From Toxorhynchites rutilus septentrionalis (Eukaryota > Arthropoda > Insecta > Diptera > Culicidae), in the NCBI RefSeq assembly GCF_029784135.1, contig NC_073746.1:56642097-56706096 (forward strand): 64,000 bases of DNA, read 5' to 3'. The notes beneath the pieces were generated by a model. It did no database searches. It was not told where the DNA came from and saw only the letters and a program-made list of their open reading frames with translations. Positions 11,826 to 22,568 of this stretch are shown piece after piece. Made by a program: the position numbers and the translations under genes. Position 1 is the first letter of the stretch. The number at the start of each line of letters is the position of its first letter.

Positions 11826-13102
11826 CAGTGGTAGAAATTCGTTTAGCCGCACCCTATTTTTCCTCAATATTTTTAAAAATAAGTCAATTATTTGTAAAGT
11901 TTTGCTCATAAAAGACGATTATTGTTTATTTTCATCGAATTCATTCTAAAAAAAAGTATAATTTCACTTTTTGTTTTCTAAGTAATTCAAATATGTGGAA
12001 TCAGGGTGGACATTCGTTTAGCCGCATCCTAAAATTTCAATAAAAGAAAATTTGTGCGGCAAATTTCGAGTCCAATCGGTAGCTAATATTTAGTATGCCC
12101 ACCTCCATTTCGGATCACTTTGAAAACTCGATTTGGCATCGAGTCAGACAGTTTTTAAAGTTTTGCCATATTGATTATAGCCCAACATTCCTGAATTACT
12201 GCCTTGAGCCTGGAAATGTTGTCAAATTGTCATCCGTTTGCATAGACCATCTCGGCCAAGATTCTCCATAGGACTCTATGGGATTGCAATCGACTGCCAG
12301 CAGGTCATTCAAGAAGGGGAATGTCCTTCTCGGCAAACCATGCCTTCGATTTCTTGGAAACGTGGATCTATGCATAATCCTGCTGGAAAAACGACATCCT
12401 CGGTAGCGTTATTCTCAATATGGCCAATCAAAACGTCCTCCAGTGATTGAAAATACTTTTCGGAGTTCATTCGGGTGAAAATGAAAACAAATGAGAAGCT
12501 TGCTGTGATAGGAAACGGCTCCGCACACTGTCAAACTCCCGCCCACAAAGCTTCGCTTCAATCTCACGACATGCCGTTGACTTAAATTGTACCAATAGCA
12601 ACTGTAACAGTCCGGACCATCCAAATTGAACTTTTTTCGCCGGAAAATACAACATTGCTCCATTCTAGTTTCCATTCCATGTATTGCCGAGCGAAAATGA
12701 GATGGTTCTGCTTATGGGTGGCGGTCAGTTTCGGCTTCCCTTGAAGTTTCTTCCACATGATGTTTGGTGACTCATTCCTCATTCAATATGCCTCTTCGTT
12801 ACTGGAACAACCGATTCTGCCCTAATGTATGAGCAGGACATCGTTTCCTGGTTGCTTCGTGTCTTATTCGACCTTTAAGACGCAAAGTAACTTTGGTGTT
12901 TCCATTTGTTGGTCGTTATATCCCATATTTCTGGCACTATTTAAAGAAATTCCGTACGTTTTTACCACACAGATAGACCAATTTTTGTTACGATCGAGCG
13001 ATTAGAAAACTTTTGTTCACTGAATATCTTTATTATTTACCCAGTTATTTTGTAAGTGTTTCAAGTTTTTTTCAAGTGCGGCTAAACGAATGTCTATCAC
13101 TG
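11826..13102 (-). mobile_element. Tc1-like transposon relic
   Basis: The ends are inverted: CAGTGGTAGAAATTCGTTTA at the left and the inverse of CAGTGATAGACATTCGTTTA at the right. Both have TA outside (11824-11825 and 13103-13104). Minus-strand fragments show a Tc1 transposase core: a Trp-Ser-Asn-Val-Val-Phe-Ser-Gly-Glu segment (the usual Asp of FSDE replaced), FNLDGPD, and VCGAVSY resembling VWGAIS. Many stops and shifts interrupt it. A second copy of the ATTCGTTTAGCCGCA motif at 12012-12027 lies about 185 bp inside the left end, recalling the IR/DR arrangement of some Tc1 elements. It is clearly inactive. Confidence 0.8.
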
Positions 13103-13104
13103 TA

Positions 13105-13988
13105 CAATGGCTTCGTTCCACCATCACCTTAATGTGATATCGATTTCATCGCCATTATCCAAGGCATGAGAAATGTCCGGAAGTTAGTACTCATAACCTA
13201 TATGCATTAACTAACATAAAAAAATCGAAGATTATCTATGACTTTGATCCAATCGCTTGTTGAAACCCAAGATGCTGAAACGATAGCTGTTTCGTTCTTG
13301 ACACTTGCATCACAAGACGTGAGGCAAGTAGCGAGACGTACCTTCAGATTTATTTACTTTTTGTTTGGTTGTGTGGTTATGGCTTCATATCAACTCGCTG
13401 AGGAAAACAACTGAAGGAAACAACATTATTGAAGATGCCATACCAGCTGCTACATATTTTATTCATTCCGTTTGAGAAACGACACTCAATCTAATTTACA
13501 TGTCAAATACCAGCAATACGGCCACGGTGTTTAGAATTACAACATTTTGCGCGCTTTTTTTCATGTAACACGGAAGTCAAAAACATAAAATTCAAGGCTC
13601 AGGATTTACTTTGATTAAAACATCCAACTGGTTACTTTCCTGTAATATATGGCAAATTAGCAACACGAAAGACAACTAATTTGAAAAGTAAACACGAACC
13701 TGTTGCAATCATTGTCAACCACCTTTTGCTCTATCGTTTCTGCAAAACCAATTACTTGTAACAGATCTATCCGGATCTTCTATATCTGGTAATCTCCTTC
13801 CCGGTATATGCACAGCATTCTCCTCCTCGAGCGAAATCAGTTGAGCCACAATCAGCGTTATTTCTTTTCACCTTCGCCGTTAGCTGATAGCACTCTTTTC
13901 CCGCCGATGGGAGCTAAACAGAAGTACATCTTGCTTCATTGCGCGGCTAGGAGCGAAAAGATATACTAAAAACATCCTTCTGCACTGT
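13105..13988. other. Intergenic stretch, nothing recognised
   Basis: No long open frame, repeat ends or known motifs were recognised between the Tc1-like relic and the mariner cluster. Confidence 0.5.
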
Positions 13989-14924
13989 TACGAGGGTCAC
14001 TATTTATATTTCGGGAATTGGCAACACTGATGTCATGTGAGTCCATCTGACGGTTCCATCGTAAAGTTTGACATTTTTGACGATATACGTACTCAGAACA
14101 TTTTGTCATACGGACGCTATTTGTTTATTTTATATTTAGTTGAAAGTTTGGTCTCGGCAAAAAAAATGGAACTGAATCGTGAACATTTTCGTGCGAAGAT
14201 TTTTTACGACTTTCGACGTGGATTATCACAACAAGAGTGCGTCAATCAACTTAATTTGACTTTTGGCGATGAAGCTCCATAAAAAACCACTGTGTATCGC
14301 TGGTATAGTGAATTCAATCGTGGTCGTAGTTCGCTGTCCGACGAGTTTCGTGAAGGTCGTCCAAAATCGACTGTAGTGCCAGAAAACATCGATGCTGTGC
14401 ACGAAATGATTAAGCAAGATCGTCATGTAACCTATTGTGAGATTGAGGCATCCCTAAGCATTAGTTCCACCAGCATATATGCGATTTTACATGAATACTT
14501 AGTTGTGCGAAAATAATGTTCACGTTGGATCCCACATAATTTGACAATCGCTAAAAAAAAAGGCTCGTGTCCAGTCTTCCGAAAAACACTTACACATGTC
14601 CACGCGATGTGAAAATTCCATGTTTTTGTTTGAATTCGAACATGATTCTCGCTAGTGTTGAGTGTCTATCCCCAACACGAACAATGATACACAAACATAG
14701 ACATGTGAAAACAAACACGATGTTTATAAATCAAGAACATCATGTACAAACATATCACCCGATGTCGCAGTATTCAGTGATTTCGTTTCGTTTCTTTTCA
14801 TACACGGAAAGAAATTATTCATCCCAAAACATTTCTTCGTAGAATACTTTTTCACAGAAACGAACTTGAAATTTAGTTCGCATTTCAAAAATTGCACGAA
14901 CTAAGAGGCTCATGCACCAAATAT

Positions 14925-15960
14925 ATATATTTTTATTAAGGCTCATATGGCGTCAGCCTAACAGGGCCGGGAGTTCAATATTTTGACAATGTTTGATTAC
15001 AACTATGTTAGTAATATGTAACCGATTACTCGCGGTTGGCTCGAGGTTAGTATTACAAGTGTTCTCATAATTGGGATGTTGCAGTCTTCAGTGCTCTGTA
15101 CGTGTGCCCGACATGGGATACTTCCTATTGGGATGCAGCTGACCGTTAATCAGCAACGACCCCCTAGTCTGCACCTAGTGATCCCCGATAATCGTTCGAT
15201 TAATCGATTAATCGAATACTTCCTACAGAAATCGATTATTAATCGAACGAATACTGCATTACCAATAATCGAAGCGAACGAATAATTTACGTCGATTAAT
15301 CGATCCAAACTCAGAGAGAAAAAAACGTACCGCCTCGGCAGTTTTATCCTGAAAACAAATCATTATCTTTGACACTCCCCTAAGTTCGAAAAAAAAAGCT
15401 CAATGCCGCCAACGTAAATTGAACTTCGTTTACGACTTTAGGGGTGAGTAAAAGATAATAATTGATTTTCAGGCGGAATGAACACTTTTTTGATTCCATA
15501 TGGCTTTCTAGCAAATGAGAAATGTTAATCAACTAATTATTTCTCTCAGTTTGGTGATTAATCGATTAATCGATTATTTGGGCCGATTAATCGTATCGAA
15601 TAACAAACTGCTGAAAACTATTCGATTAGCTGATGAACGATTAATTTCAAAAATCGGGGATCACTATCTGCACCCCATATCTAGCGTGGTGCGTCTTTTT
15701 CGACTCGAGGAATCCAGGATAGAATGATCACTAGCCGGCGCAATCATCAGCTCGTGTAGAGTTGTCATGAGCGGTACAACCTTTGGCTCTTGTTGAATCA
15801 TCAGTGGACTGCACAACCTTCGGCCCGTGTATCTGTAAAGAGTGTGTGTATGTATTGCCGCGGCTAAGTAAAAGTTTATAGATCGTTCATGCACATTTTG
15901 CAAGTCTGATTAAATAATCCTTGGTTTCGTTCAAAGAAAACATTCTCTGAATAGAAAGAA
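14925..15960 (-). repeat. Retroelement 3' end-like repeat (interrupted by a MITE)
   Basis: The segment 14929-15104 is nearly identical to 63828-64000. On the minus strand it ends in CCTTAATAAAAATATATA, which resembles a 3' terminus with a short A-rich tail, as in non-LTR retroposons. Beyond the MITE, 15675-15903 is open on the minus strand (a run around Ile-Gln-Gln-Glu-Pro-Lys-Val-Val-Pro-Leu), perhaps the end of the element's protein. The clade is not identified. Confidence 0.55.
15176..15666. mobile_element. hAT-type MITE (TAGTGATCCCCGAT termini)
   Basis: The left end TAGTGATCCCCGAT and the right end ATCGGGGATCACTA are perfect inverted repeats. The 8-bp duplication TCTGCACC flanks them at 15168-15175 and 15667-15674. 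Inside are dense ATCGATTAATCG motifs and a second inverted pair around CTGAAAACAAATCATTATCT, so the 491 bp can fold into a long hairpin. Related to the element at 20041-21720. Confidence 0.93.
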
Positions 15961-16333
15961 GCTTTCTTTTTTTTTGCGTGCATGTTGGCAATTAAAGTCT
16001 GGGGAGCCGACTGCATAGCGGGCGACGTCGTATAAATGCTGACCTAAAAAATAAATACTCAAAAATTAGTTTTAGCAACCTTCAACGGCACACAGCAGAA
16101 CCAGCAGAGAAATTTCAGCGGCTAAAACACACCATTAATTTCTCGATGTTATCACAAACTGAATGAAGGAAAAAACTAAAAGCTACACTTACACTGCACT
16201 ACATATGCTATGTGTGCATGCGATTGCATCATCCTTTCTTCTCCTCTTCTCCGCTCGTTTTATAGCTCGGGTCGCGATCGTTGCGAAGAAGCAGTATTGG
16301 CCATGTGTATTCAAAGATCAAGCCAAAATTGTT

Positions 16334-16372
16334 GCTCCCGTGGTCGAGTGGTTAGCGTCACGCCTAACATGT
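16334..16372 (+). repeat. SINE head fragment (tRNA-like A box)
   Basis: GCTCCCGTGGTCGAGTGGTT and the following AGCGTCA match the first 40 bp of the intact SINE at 51045. The B box and body are absent, so this is a truncated fragment and not a tRNA gene. Confidence 0.8.
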
Positions 16373-17062
16373 CACTGCTGAATAATTCAATTTTAGTACT
16401 TGTTCAAATAGCTAATAATAGCGAATGTTACATGAATTCAATATATAACTTGATGCGTGCACTAAATAATGATATCAAATGTGAAAAACTCTCATATCAA
16501 TCGATGTTTATTTTGTTCAGAACAGAAAAAGAGGTTTATTTTATTTGCCCAATATTTTTGATGAAGCACCCATTGTCATGAAAGGAAAGCATTTTTTCCA
16601 TGTCAACATACCAACACACCACGCGTTGGGTGGTGGTGGTGTGGTGTCCGATTCGCTTCTTCTACTCTATGCACTGCCGGTGCTTGGGATGAAAATGCAA
16701 GAGAAACTGTACACCATGTTCGAACATCATGTGAAACATTGGGATTAAACATCGTATGTCCAAACATACCACGAATACAAACATGTCACATTTTCTAACA
16801 TAGGTACGAAAAAATCATGTTTGTACTCAAACACAAAACTGTGAACAGCAGCGTGGACATGTTTATTCCGGACGCAGTGTTTTTTGTGAAACATGGAAGA
16901 CTGCTCGTGTCGATTGGAATAAATGCTTTGAAAATTGGTTTAAGCGCATGCAAAAGTGTATCGATCATCGTGGCGAGTACTTTGAAAAACAATAAAAATA
17001 TATTCGCAGCTTAACTATTTGTTTTTGTTCCTATTCCCGAAATATAAATAGTGACCCTCGTA

Positions 17063-17559
17063 AAATCGCATATATGCTGGTGGAACTAATGCTTAGGGAT
17101 GCCTCAATCTCACAATAGGTTACATGACGATCTTGCTTAATCAATTCGTGCACAGCATCGATGTTTTCTGGCACTACAGTCGATTTTGGACGACCTTCAC
17201 GAAACTCGTCGGACAGCGAACTACGACCACGATTGAATTCACTATACCAGCGATACACAGTGGTTTTTGATGGAGCTTCATCGCCAAAAGTCAAATTAAG
17301 TTGATTGACGCACTCTTGTTGTGATAATCCACGTCGAAAGTCGTAAAAAATCATCGCACGAAAATGTTCACGATTCAGTTCCATTTTTTTTGCCGAGACC
17401 AAACTTTCAACTAAATATAAAATAAACAAATAGCGTCCGTATGACAAAATGTTCTGAGTACGTATATCGTCAAAAATGTCAAACTTTACGATGGAACCGT
17501 CAGATGGACTCACATGACATCAGTGTTGCCAATTCCCGAAATATAAATAGTGACCCTCG
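17063..17559 (-). mobile_element. Truncated mariner-like element, inverted to its neighbour
   Basis: On the minus strand it starts with CGAGGGTCACTATTTATATT, next to TA at 17560-17561. It encodes the same N-terminal transposase as the copy at 13991 (about 97 percent alike by eye, without that copy's stop codon). It breaks off after SISSTSIYAIL, exactly at a TA, where the 3' terminus of the plus-strand element begins. No catalytic domain remains. Confidence 0.88.
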
Positions 17560-17561
17560 TA

Positions 17562-18327
17562 TGATTCGACTGCTAATTGTAGATATCTGAAAAATAGAAG
17601 TAATTATGAAAAATTGTTATAATAGACATCCATAAAATTACCTAGCTACAGTAAAACGCGAGCAGCTATTTTGCTAACGAGTGCATTTGTCACCAATAGA
17701 TACAATTTGTTTTGTAAACAAATTTGTTTGTTCACGAGCAATGGCCGGATAGCAATTTTGACATTCCGGTCCACCTATAGTACAACGCCTTGGTTGAAAT
17801 CATCGTAAGTATACAAATCTTTCTAACCATATACTGACGACATTTAACTATTTCACTACGGCAGTGTACTCCGTCGAAGTGCTACCGCTGAACGGCGCCT
17901 TGCGCCGAAAAGTGTGCACATCGCGCTGGTGTGATCGATGTCCGGTATCTTCCTGATGTCGTCTATAGACGACGCTCGTAGAGAAAGGGTTAATGGTTGA
18001 AATGAATCTAAATAGAAATAAGAAGAATAATCACGACCGAATCCTGCTTTTCAGTGCATATAATAAACAAACATCATCACTTTTGTGGTTCTGAGCTCTG
18101 ATGCAGGTGTATGAGCTGATTCAGCTTTGCGAAATTCGTCAATTGTAGTCTAGAAATTTGAAAAAATTAAAAAAAAACAATTCTTCATATTTCTGAAGTT
18201 TAGGCATTCGATGATCTACCCTAGAAAGCACTTTTCGAAAATCCCATATTCACGATAGCGGCATCTTTACTGATTCAGAATCTGTATGACATAGCACAAC
18301 TTTTTTTTAAACCTCCTCACTTCATCA
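17562..18327. other. Intergenic stretch, possible foldback fragments
   Basis: No gene is seen. A GC-rich block at 17870-17995 contains short inverted motifs (GTCGTCTATAGACGAC at 17958-17973) and ends in AGAAAGGGTTAA. It may be the end of an unclassified MITE. Confidence 0.4.
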
Positions 18328-19014
18328 GGGCCCTGTTGCATAATCGGAATTTCACTAATAATATTAGTCCTGTATCTTGTAACTTGTAGATTCTTGTTGT
18401 ATAATGAATCTAGGAGCATAAATCTACACGTCTAATGTTACAAGTTTTTTACACCAATATTATTAGTGTTACATATTACATATTACAAGTGAATGTTTCA
18501 TAAACAAAATATAGCAGCAAATTATTATTTTCGACTTGTACTTTTTTCTACAATTTCGAGAGGACTCGTAATTTCATTTACAAATTCGTTTTTCTAAATG
18601 ATCGATTTTTTGTTTGAATTTCCGAGTATCGAAACGAAAAAAGTTGTTTTTTATAAATAAAACTGACAAAGTGAAATATTATGCACCGGAAATAAATTTC
18701 ACTCTTCATCATAAAGCTGATTTTTTGCAGTGTTCCGGATGACTCGGATGATTTTACGAGTAATTGGTAATTAGTCACGCCAACAATTGAGTACAACCTT
18801 ACATTGGCTCCGCCAAGGGCTATGTCAGGGAATTCACATATCAACAGTGGATAAATCCATAATATCCATAAACAAACTGTGACTTTGACAGATAAATGAG
18901 GCGGTACTAATAAAACAAGTACTAATATTATTAGTCCGATGCATGATTATTATGCAATGTAAAATATTAGAACTAGTAGTTTCTAGACTTGTAACTTGTA
19001 TCTTGTATGAGGTT
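18328..19014. repeat. Inverted-repeat element rich in CTAATAATATTAGT
   Basis: The motifs TGTTGCATAAT (18348) and ATTATGCAATG (18947-18957) are inverted. CTTGTAACTTGT-type words and palindromes of ACTAATA(T)TATTAGT recur at both ends. This suggests a MITE with long subterminal repeats. Exact ends and target duplication were not resolved. Confidence 0.5.
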
Positions 19015-19132
19015 AATATAATAATAATAATATATAATAATGAGTAAAAACATTCTTTATTTTATTTTTTCGGAGCTCGAAATTAAAGCAAACACTGAAG
19101 TCCGGTTTTGAAGGACTTTCATCGCTGCAATA

Positions 19133-19362
19133 AGTGCGATTCACATACAACATCCACGTCACGTTAACGTTCCGTCACGTCACGTTTCGTCAATTATTCT
19201 TCCATGCAATTCTTATGGAAGCATTCACATACACCATCAACGGCAAGTCGAAGTTTCCGTTGCCGGTGTATGTGAATGTTTTCATAAGAATTGCATGGAA
19301 GAATAATTGACGTAAAGTGACGGGGCGTAAACGTGACGGGGATGTTGTATGTGAATCGCACT
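19133..19362. mobile_element. Foldback MITE, copy 1 (AGTGCGATTCACATAC)
   Basis: The 230 bp form an almost complete palindrome: AGTGCGATTCACATACAACA at one end, its inverse at the other, and a loop near the GTCGAAGTTTCC region. ATA flanks both sides, a possible 3-bp target duplication. The repeated ACGTCACG words make the arms GC-rich. The second copy is at 41172-41405. The minus-strand open frame over it is an artefact. Confidence 0.9.
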
Positions 19363-20244
19363 ATATGCAGCACCAAAAACGCACCGAAATGTACAATTGT
19401 ACGCGCGTCACTTAAGCGGAAACGGATTCTTCTGCCACTGGAGAAACGCGTAAACTTAACAGCCGACTGAGACAACAAGGTGAATAGAAAAACTCTGTGA
19501 AATCACACCGAATGAAAAAACACTTGTATGATTTATTGGCGAAAAAGAGCCTGAGTGTGGATTACATGCGGCACAGTAGCTTTGGGAAATTGTTCTCGGA
19601 CAGTGGTCAGTGATCAATGATGACGATTCTATCATACCGTCGCGTGAGTGTTATGCTAGTGTGTGACGATAGTGGAATTTTGATTTTATATTTCGATTCT
19701 GATCAATAGGCTTAATAGAAACGAAAATAAACAAAAATTGATAATAGAAATTTTTACAAAACTGAAATGTAGATGCAACTATTATTTAATGTTGAATATA
19801 TTTGGCAACACTGTAAAAATGTTGAAAATCCCATTTTTTGTATATTTATCTTTGTCAATTATTTTCCTCATCAACCAATTATGAGCCGAGTTGCGAGTGG
19901 TCCGAGTTCAACAGAAAAAGTGTTCCCGAATCCCCCCGCTATTGTCTTGTGTCGTCTCAGGTCAATATAAAAAAAAAAGATTTGGTGTCTGTACGTAAAT
20001 TGCCACGTACGGATCAACGAATATGGATTTGAATCATAGGTAGTGATGTCTAAATTTTTCATTTATTCGATTATCGATTAATCGTTGGGGCATTTTTCAA
20101 TATTCGATTCATTCGAATAATCGTCTTTCAATATTCGATTAATCGAGCGAATATTTATTTCTTGCAATAATCACGTATCACGTTGTTTTTTTGGTCGCGT
20201 GGTCTATCCGGTTGTCGGTGTTACAATGTTGGATAAAAAAAATA

Positions 20245-21529
20245 TTAGGCTGTCAAAAAGTCCTGCGGTATTTCCGCGAGGTGTCGTTGTAAGCGCGTAG
20301 TTCTAGTTTTATTCATTGTATCGAGTCATACTATAGCTTGTTGGAAAGGTTTTTTTGCGCGCTATAATATAGTCCTTGACAGTGTTTCGTTTGGTTAAGT
20401 CGTTCGTGAGTTATAGTGTCGCAAATATGGAGCAAAATAAAGAGAAAACACGACATATTTTACAGTACTACTATGACAAAGGCGAAAGTGCATCTCAATC
20501 TGCCAATAAAATTTCTGCAGTTTATGGACCCGATACAGTTTCCATTTCCATCGCACAACGATGGTTTCAACGTTTTCGTTCTGGTGTAAAGGTCATCGAA
20601 GGTGCGCCACGCTCCGGAAGGTCTGTCGTCGAAAATTGCGACAAAATCGCTGAATTAGCCGAGAAAGACCGGCATAGTAGCAGCCGTAGCATCGGCCAAG
20701 AGCTGGGGATAAGTCATCAAACCGTTATTAACCATTTGAAGAAGCTTGGATTCACAAAGAAGCTCGATGTATGGGTGCCACACACGTTGACGCAAAAAAA
20801 CATCTTTGACCGTATCGACGCATGTGAATCGCTGCTGAATCGCAACAAAATCGACCCGTTTCTGAAGCGGATGGTGACTGGCGATGAAAAGTGGGTCACT
20901 TACGGCAACGTGAAGCGCAAACGGTCGTGGTCGAAGCCCGCTGAAGCGGCTCAGACGGTGGCCAAGCCCTCATTAACGGCCAGGAAGGTTCTGCTGTGTG
21001 TTTGATGGGATTGTCAAGGAATAATCTATTATGAGCTGCTTCCCTATAACCAAACGCTCAATTCGGACCTGTACTGCCAACAACTGGACCGCTTGAAGGT
21101 AGCACTCATGAAGAAGAGGCAATCTTTGATAAACAGAGGCCGCATTGTCATCCATCAGGACAACGCCAGGCCACACACTTCTTTGGTGAAGCGCCAGAAG
21201 CTCCGGGAGCTCGGATGGGAGGTTCTTTTGCATTCGCCGTATAGTCCGGACCTTGCACCAAGTGACTACCACCTGTTTTTGTCCATGGCGAACGAGCTAG
21301 GTAGTCAGAAGTTAGCCACAAAAGAGGCCTGTGAAAATTGGCTATCCGAGTTTTTTGCCAATAATGAAGCGAGCTTCTATAACAGGGGTATTATGAAGTT
21401 GGCATCTCGTTGGGAACAAGTCATCGAACAAAACGGCGCATATTTGACTTAAAACAGATGATTGTAACTAATTTTATGAACAAATGAAAATTCAAAAAAA
21501 AATACCGCAGAACTTTTTTGACAGCCTAA
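20245..21529 (+). mobile_element. Near-complete mariner transposon nested in a hAT MITE
   Basis: The termini TTAGGCTGTCAAAAAGTCCT and the inverse of TTAGGCTGTCAAAAAAGTTC bound 1285 bp. A TA precedes the left end. The expected TA after the right end is not clean (TTATAG). Both untranslated flanks and the whole transposase frame are present. It resembles cecropia/mellifera-type mariners in protein sequence; the subfamily was not tested. Confidence 0.9.
20427..21452 (+). pseudogene. Mariner transposase with a single nonsense codon
   Basis: The 341-codon frame starts at the ATG of Met-Glu-Gln-Asn-Lys. An upstream in-frame ATG at 20376 exists but lies in the element's 5' leader. It has two helix-turn-helix motifs (around residues 20-50 and 85-110), the WVPHTLT linker, and the DD34D triad: Asp in VTGDEKW, Asp in HQDNARPH and Asp in APSDYH, with exactly 34 residues between the last two. 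The only defect is TGA at 21003-21005, where the first Trp of the VWWD motif is expected. The frame continues intact on both sides, so the insertion is young. The canonical end Asn-Gly-Ala-Tyr-Leu-Thr is present. Confidence 0.93.
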
Positions 21530-21929
21530 TTATAGCCTAATTCTTAAATCAGAAATGCATTAACCTTGAGAAAGATTCCTTTTTTCATTGACCGCGATTA
21601 CAGTGACAATTATTCGATGTATTTATATCTTGATTTTAAATTATTCGATACAAAATTACTCGATTATGATTTCAGATATTCCATTACATGAATTAATCGA
21701 ACGATTAAGCGACGTCTCTAATCATAGGGAAACCTACATCAATTGCAATTTGTTGCCCCTCTAACCTCGAGTAAATCGCGAGTAATCGGTTGAAACCTAC
21801 TAAACATAGATTTAAGTTGAAATTCTGTATAAACAAATCATGAATTAGTGGCTCCGCAAAGCTCATGCGATTGAGCCTTACAAATAAATGAATTAGAAAA
21901 AAAATCAATTGCATTCAAAAATTGTTCCA

Positions 21930-22075
21930 TTTAATCACTAATTGAAATTAGTATTAACCATTATCGATCACGAATATACCTTCAGAAAATAAATTTTGGG
22001 GGAAAGGCTAAGTGCTCGAAATTATTTAAATCAAATTATCCGTTTTGGGGGGACAAAGTTCGGCGAGTCAGCTAG
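21930..22075 (+). mobile_element. Helitron-like 3' end fragment
   Basis: GACAAAGTTCGGCGAGTCAG followed by CTAG and T at 22072-22076 resembles the 3' terminus of non-autonomous Helitrons (short GC-rich hairpin, CTAG, insertion before T). A related end is at 37000-37033. The 5' end was not found. Confidence 0.5.
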
Positions 22076-22568
22076 TAAACTATGAAATCCAAAGAAAGCA
22101 TCCCAATTTGCTTCTCACACACCTAGCGTCATCTCGCTATCAAGACGGGTCTATGGTACTAGGTGAGGCCGTTTCGTCACTAAGTTGGTTAGTGGAGCGA
22201 TTTATGAAAACAGTACGGAAGAAAGCAGAAGGGGAATTATTTCCTTGAAGCGTGAAAGAGACAGGAGCGAGCTTCGGCACTAGCGTATTGGGTTTTGTTT
22301 ACAAACAAAACACAGTAGACTTTCAAGATGGCTGAAGAGTGGTTTTAGCTAGAGTGCCTATAAGGAGAGTGACGACATTCTATCCCGAACAAAATAAATG
22401 TCTTTGGCAACAATGAAATTTACAGCTGGTAGCACTGGTTCAGTTTAAGCCTTCAAGTGGCTCTTGCGAAATGATGCTTTTGTTTACTTTTTGTTGTACT
22501 TTGATTGTCGCTTTAGTGGTTTATTGCGTTTAGTTTTAGTGAGAAAGCATAAGAATTTGTTCGAAACA

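Larger units (their letters stand above)
14572..16903. mobile_element. hAT-like non-autonomous insertion with 8-bp target duplication
   Basis: The termini CAGTCTTCC (left) and GGAAGACTG (right) are inverted, and an AAAAACACT motif is shared just inside. CTCGTGTC is duplicated at 14564-14571 and 16904-16911, inside the mariner-like element. Removing the insert restores a continuous mariner sequence. The subterminal 250 bp at each end are rich in ACATG and CATGT words in inverted arrangement. No transposase is evident. The interior holds a retroelement tail, a hAT MITE and a SINE fragment. Confidence 0.85.
13991..17060 (+). mobile_element. Internally deleted mariner-like element split by a hAT-like insertion
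   Basis: The left terminus CGAGGGTCACTATTTATATT and the right terminus (inverse of the same 20 bp, ending at 17060) are both flanked by TA. The N-terminal transposase (ATG at 14166) shows the paired helix-turn-helix with FYDFRRGLSQQECVNQL, TTVYRWYSEFNRG and GRP motifs. A stop codon replaces a Ser codon at 14280. The C-terminus resumes at 16912 (Asp-Trp-Asn-Lys-Cys-Phe-Glu-Asn-Trp-Phe, then Gly-Glu-Tyr-Phe-Glu-Lys). The catalytic middle with the DDD triad is absent, so the element was already a deletion derivative before the insertion at 14572-16903. Confidence 0.85.
20041..21720. mobile_element. hAT-type MITE interrupted by a mariner
   Basis: The left end TAGTGATGTCT and the right end GACGTCTCTA are imperfect inverted repeats. 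ATCATAGG is duplicated perfectly at 20033-20040 and 21721-21728. Without the mariner the MITE is about 395 bp. It is full of ATTCGAT and ATCGATTAATCG motifs, as in the element at 15176-15666. Confidence 0.9.

Noticed and set aside
16334..16372. tRNA-like sequence
   Set aside because: Only the A box half is present; it is a fragment of the SINE.
17031..17513. 160-codon minus-strand frame as a host gene
   Set aside because: It is the N-terminal part of a mariner transposase truncated at a TA.
19194..19478. 94-codon minus-strand frame
   Set aside because: It runs through a palindromic MITE; no conserved protein.
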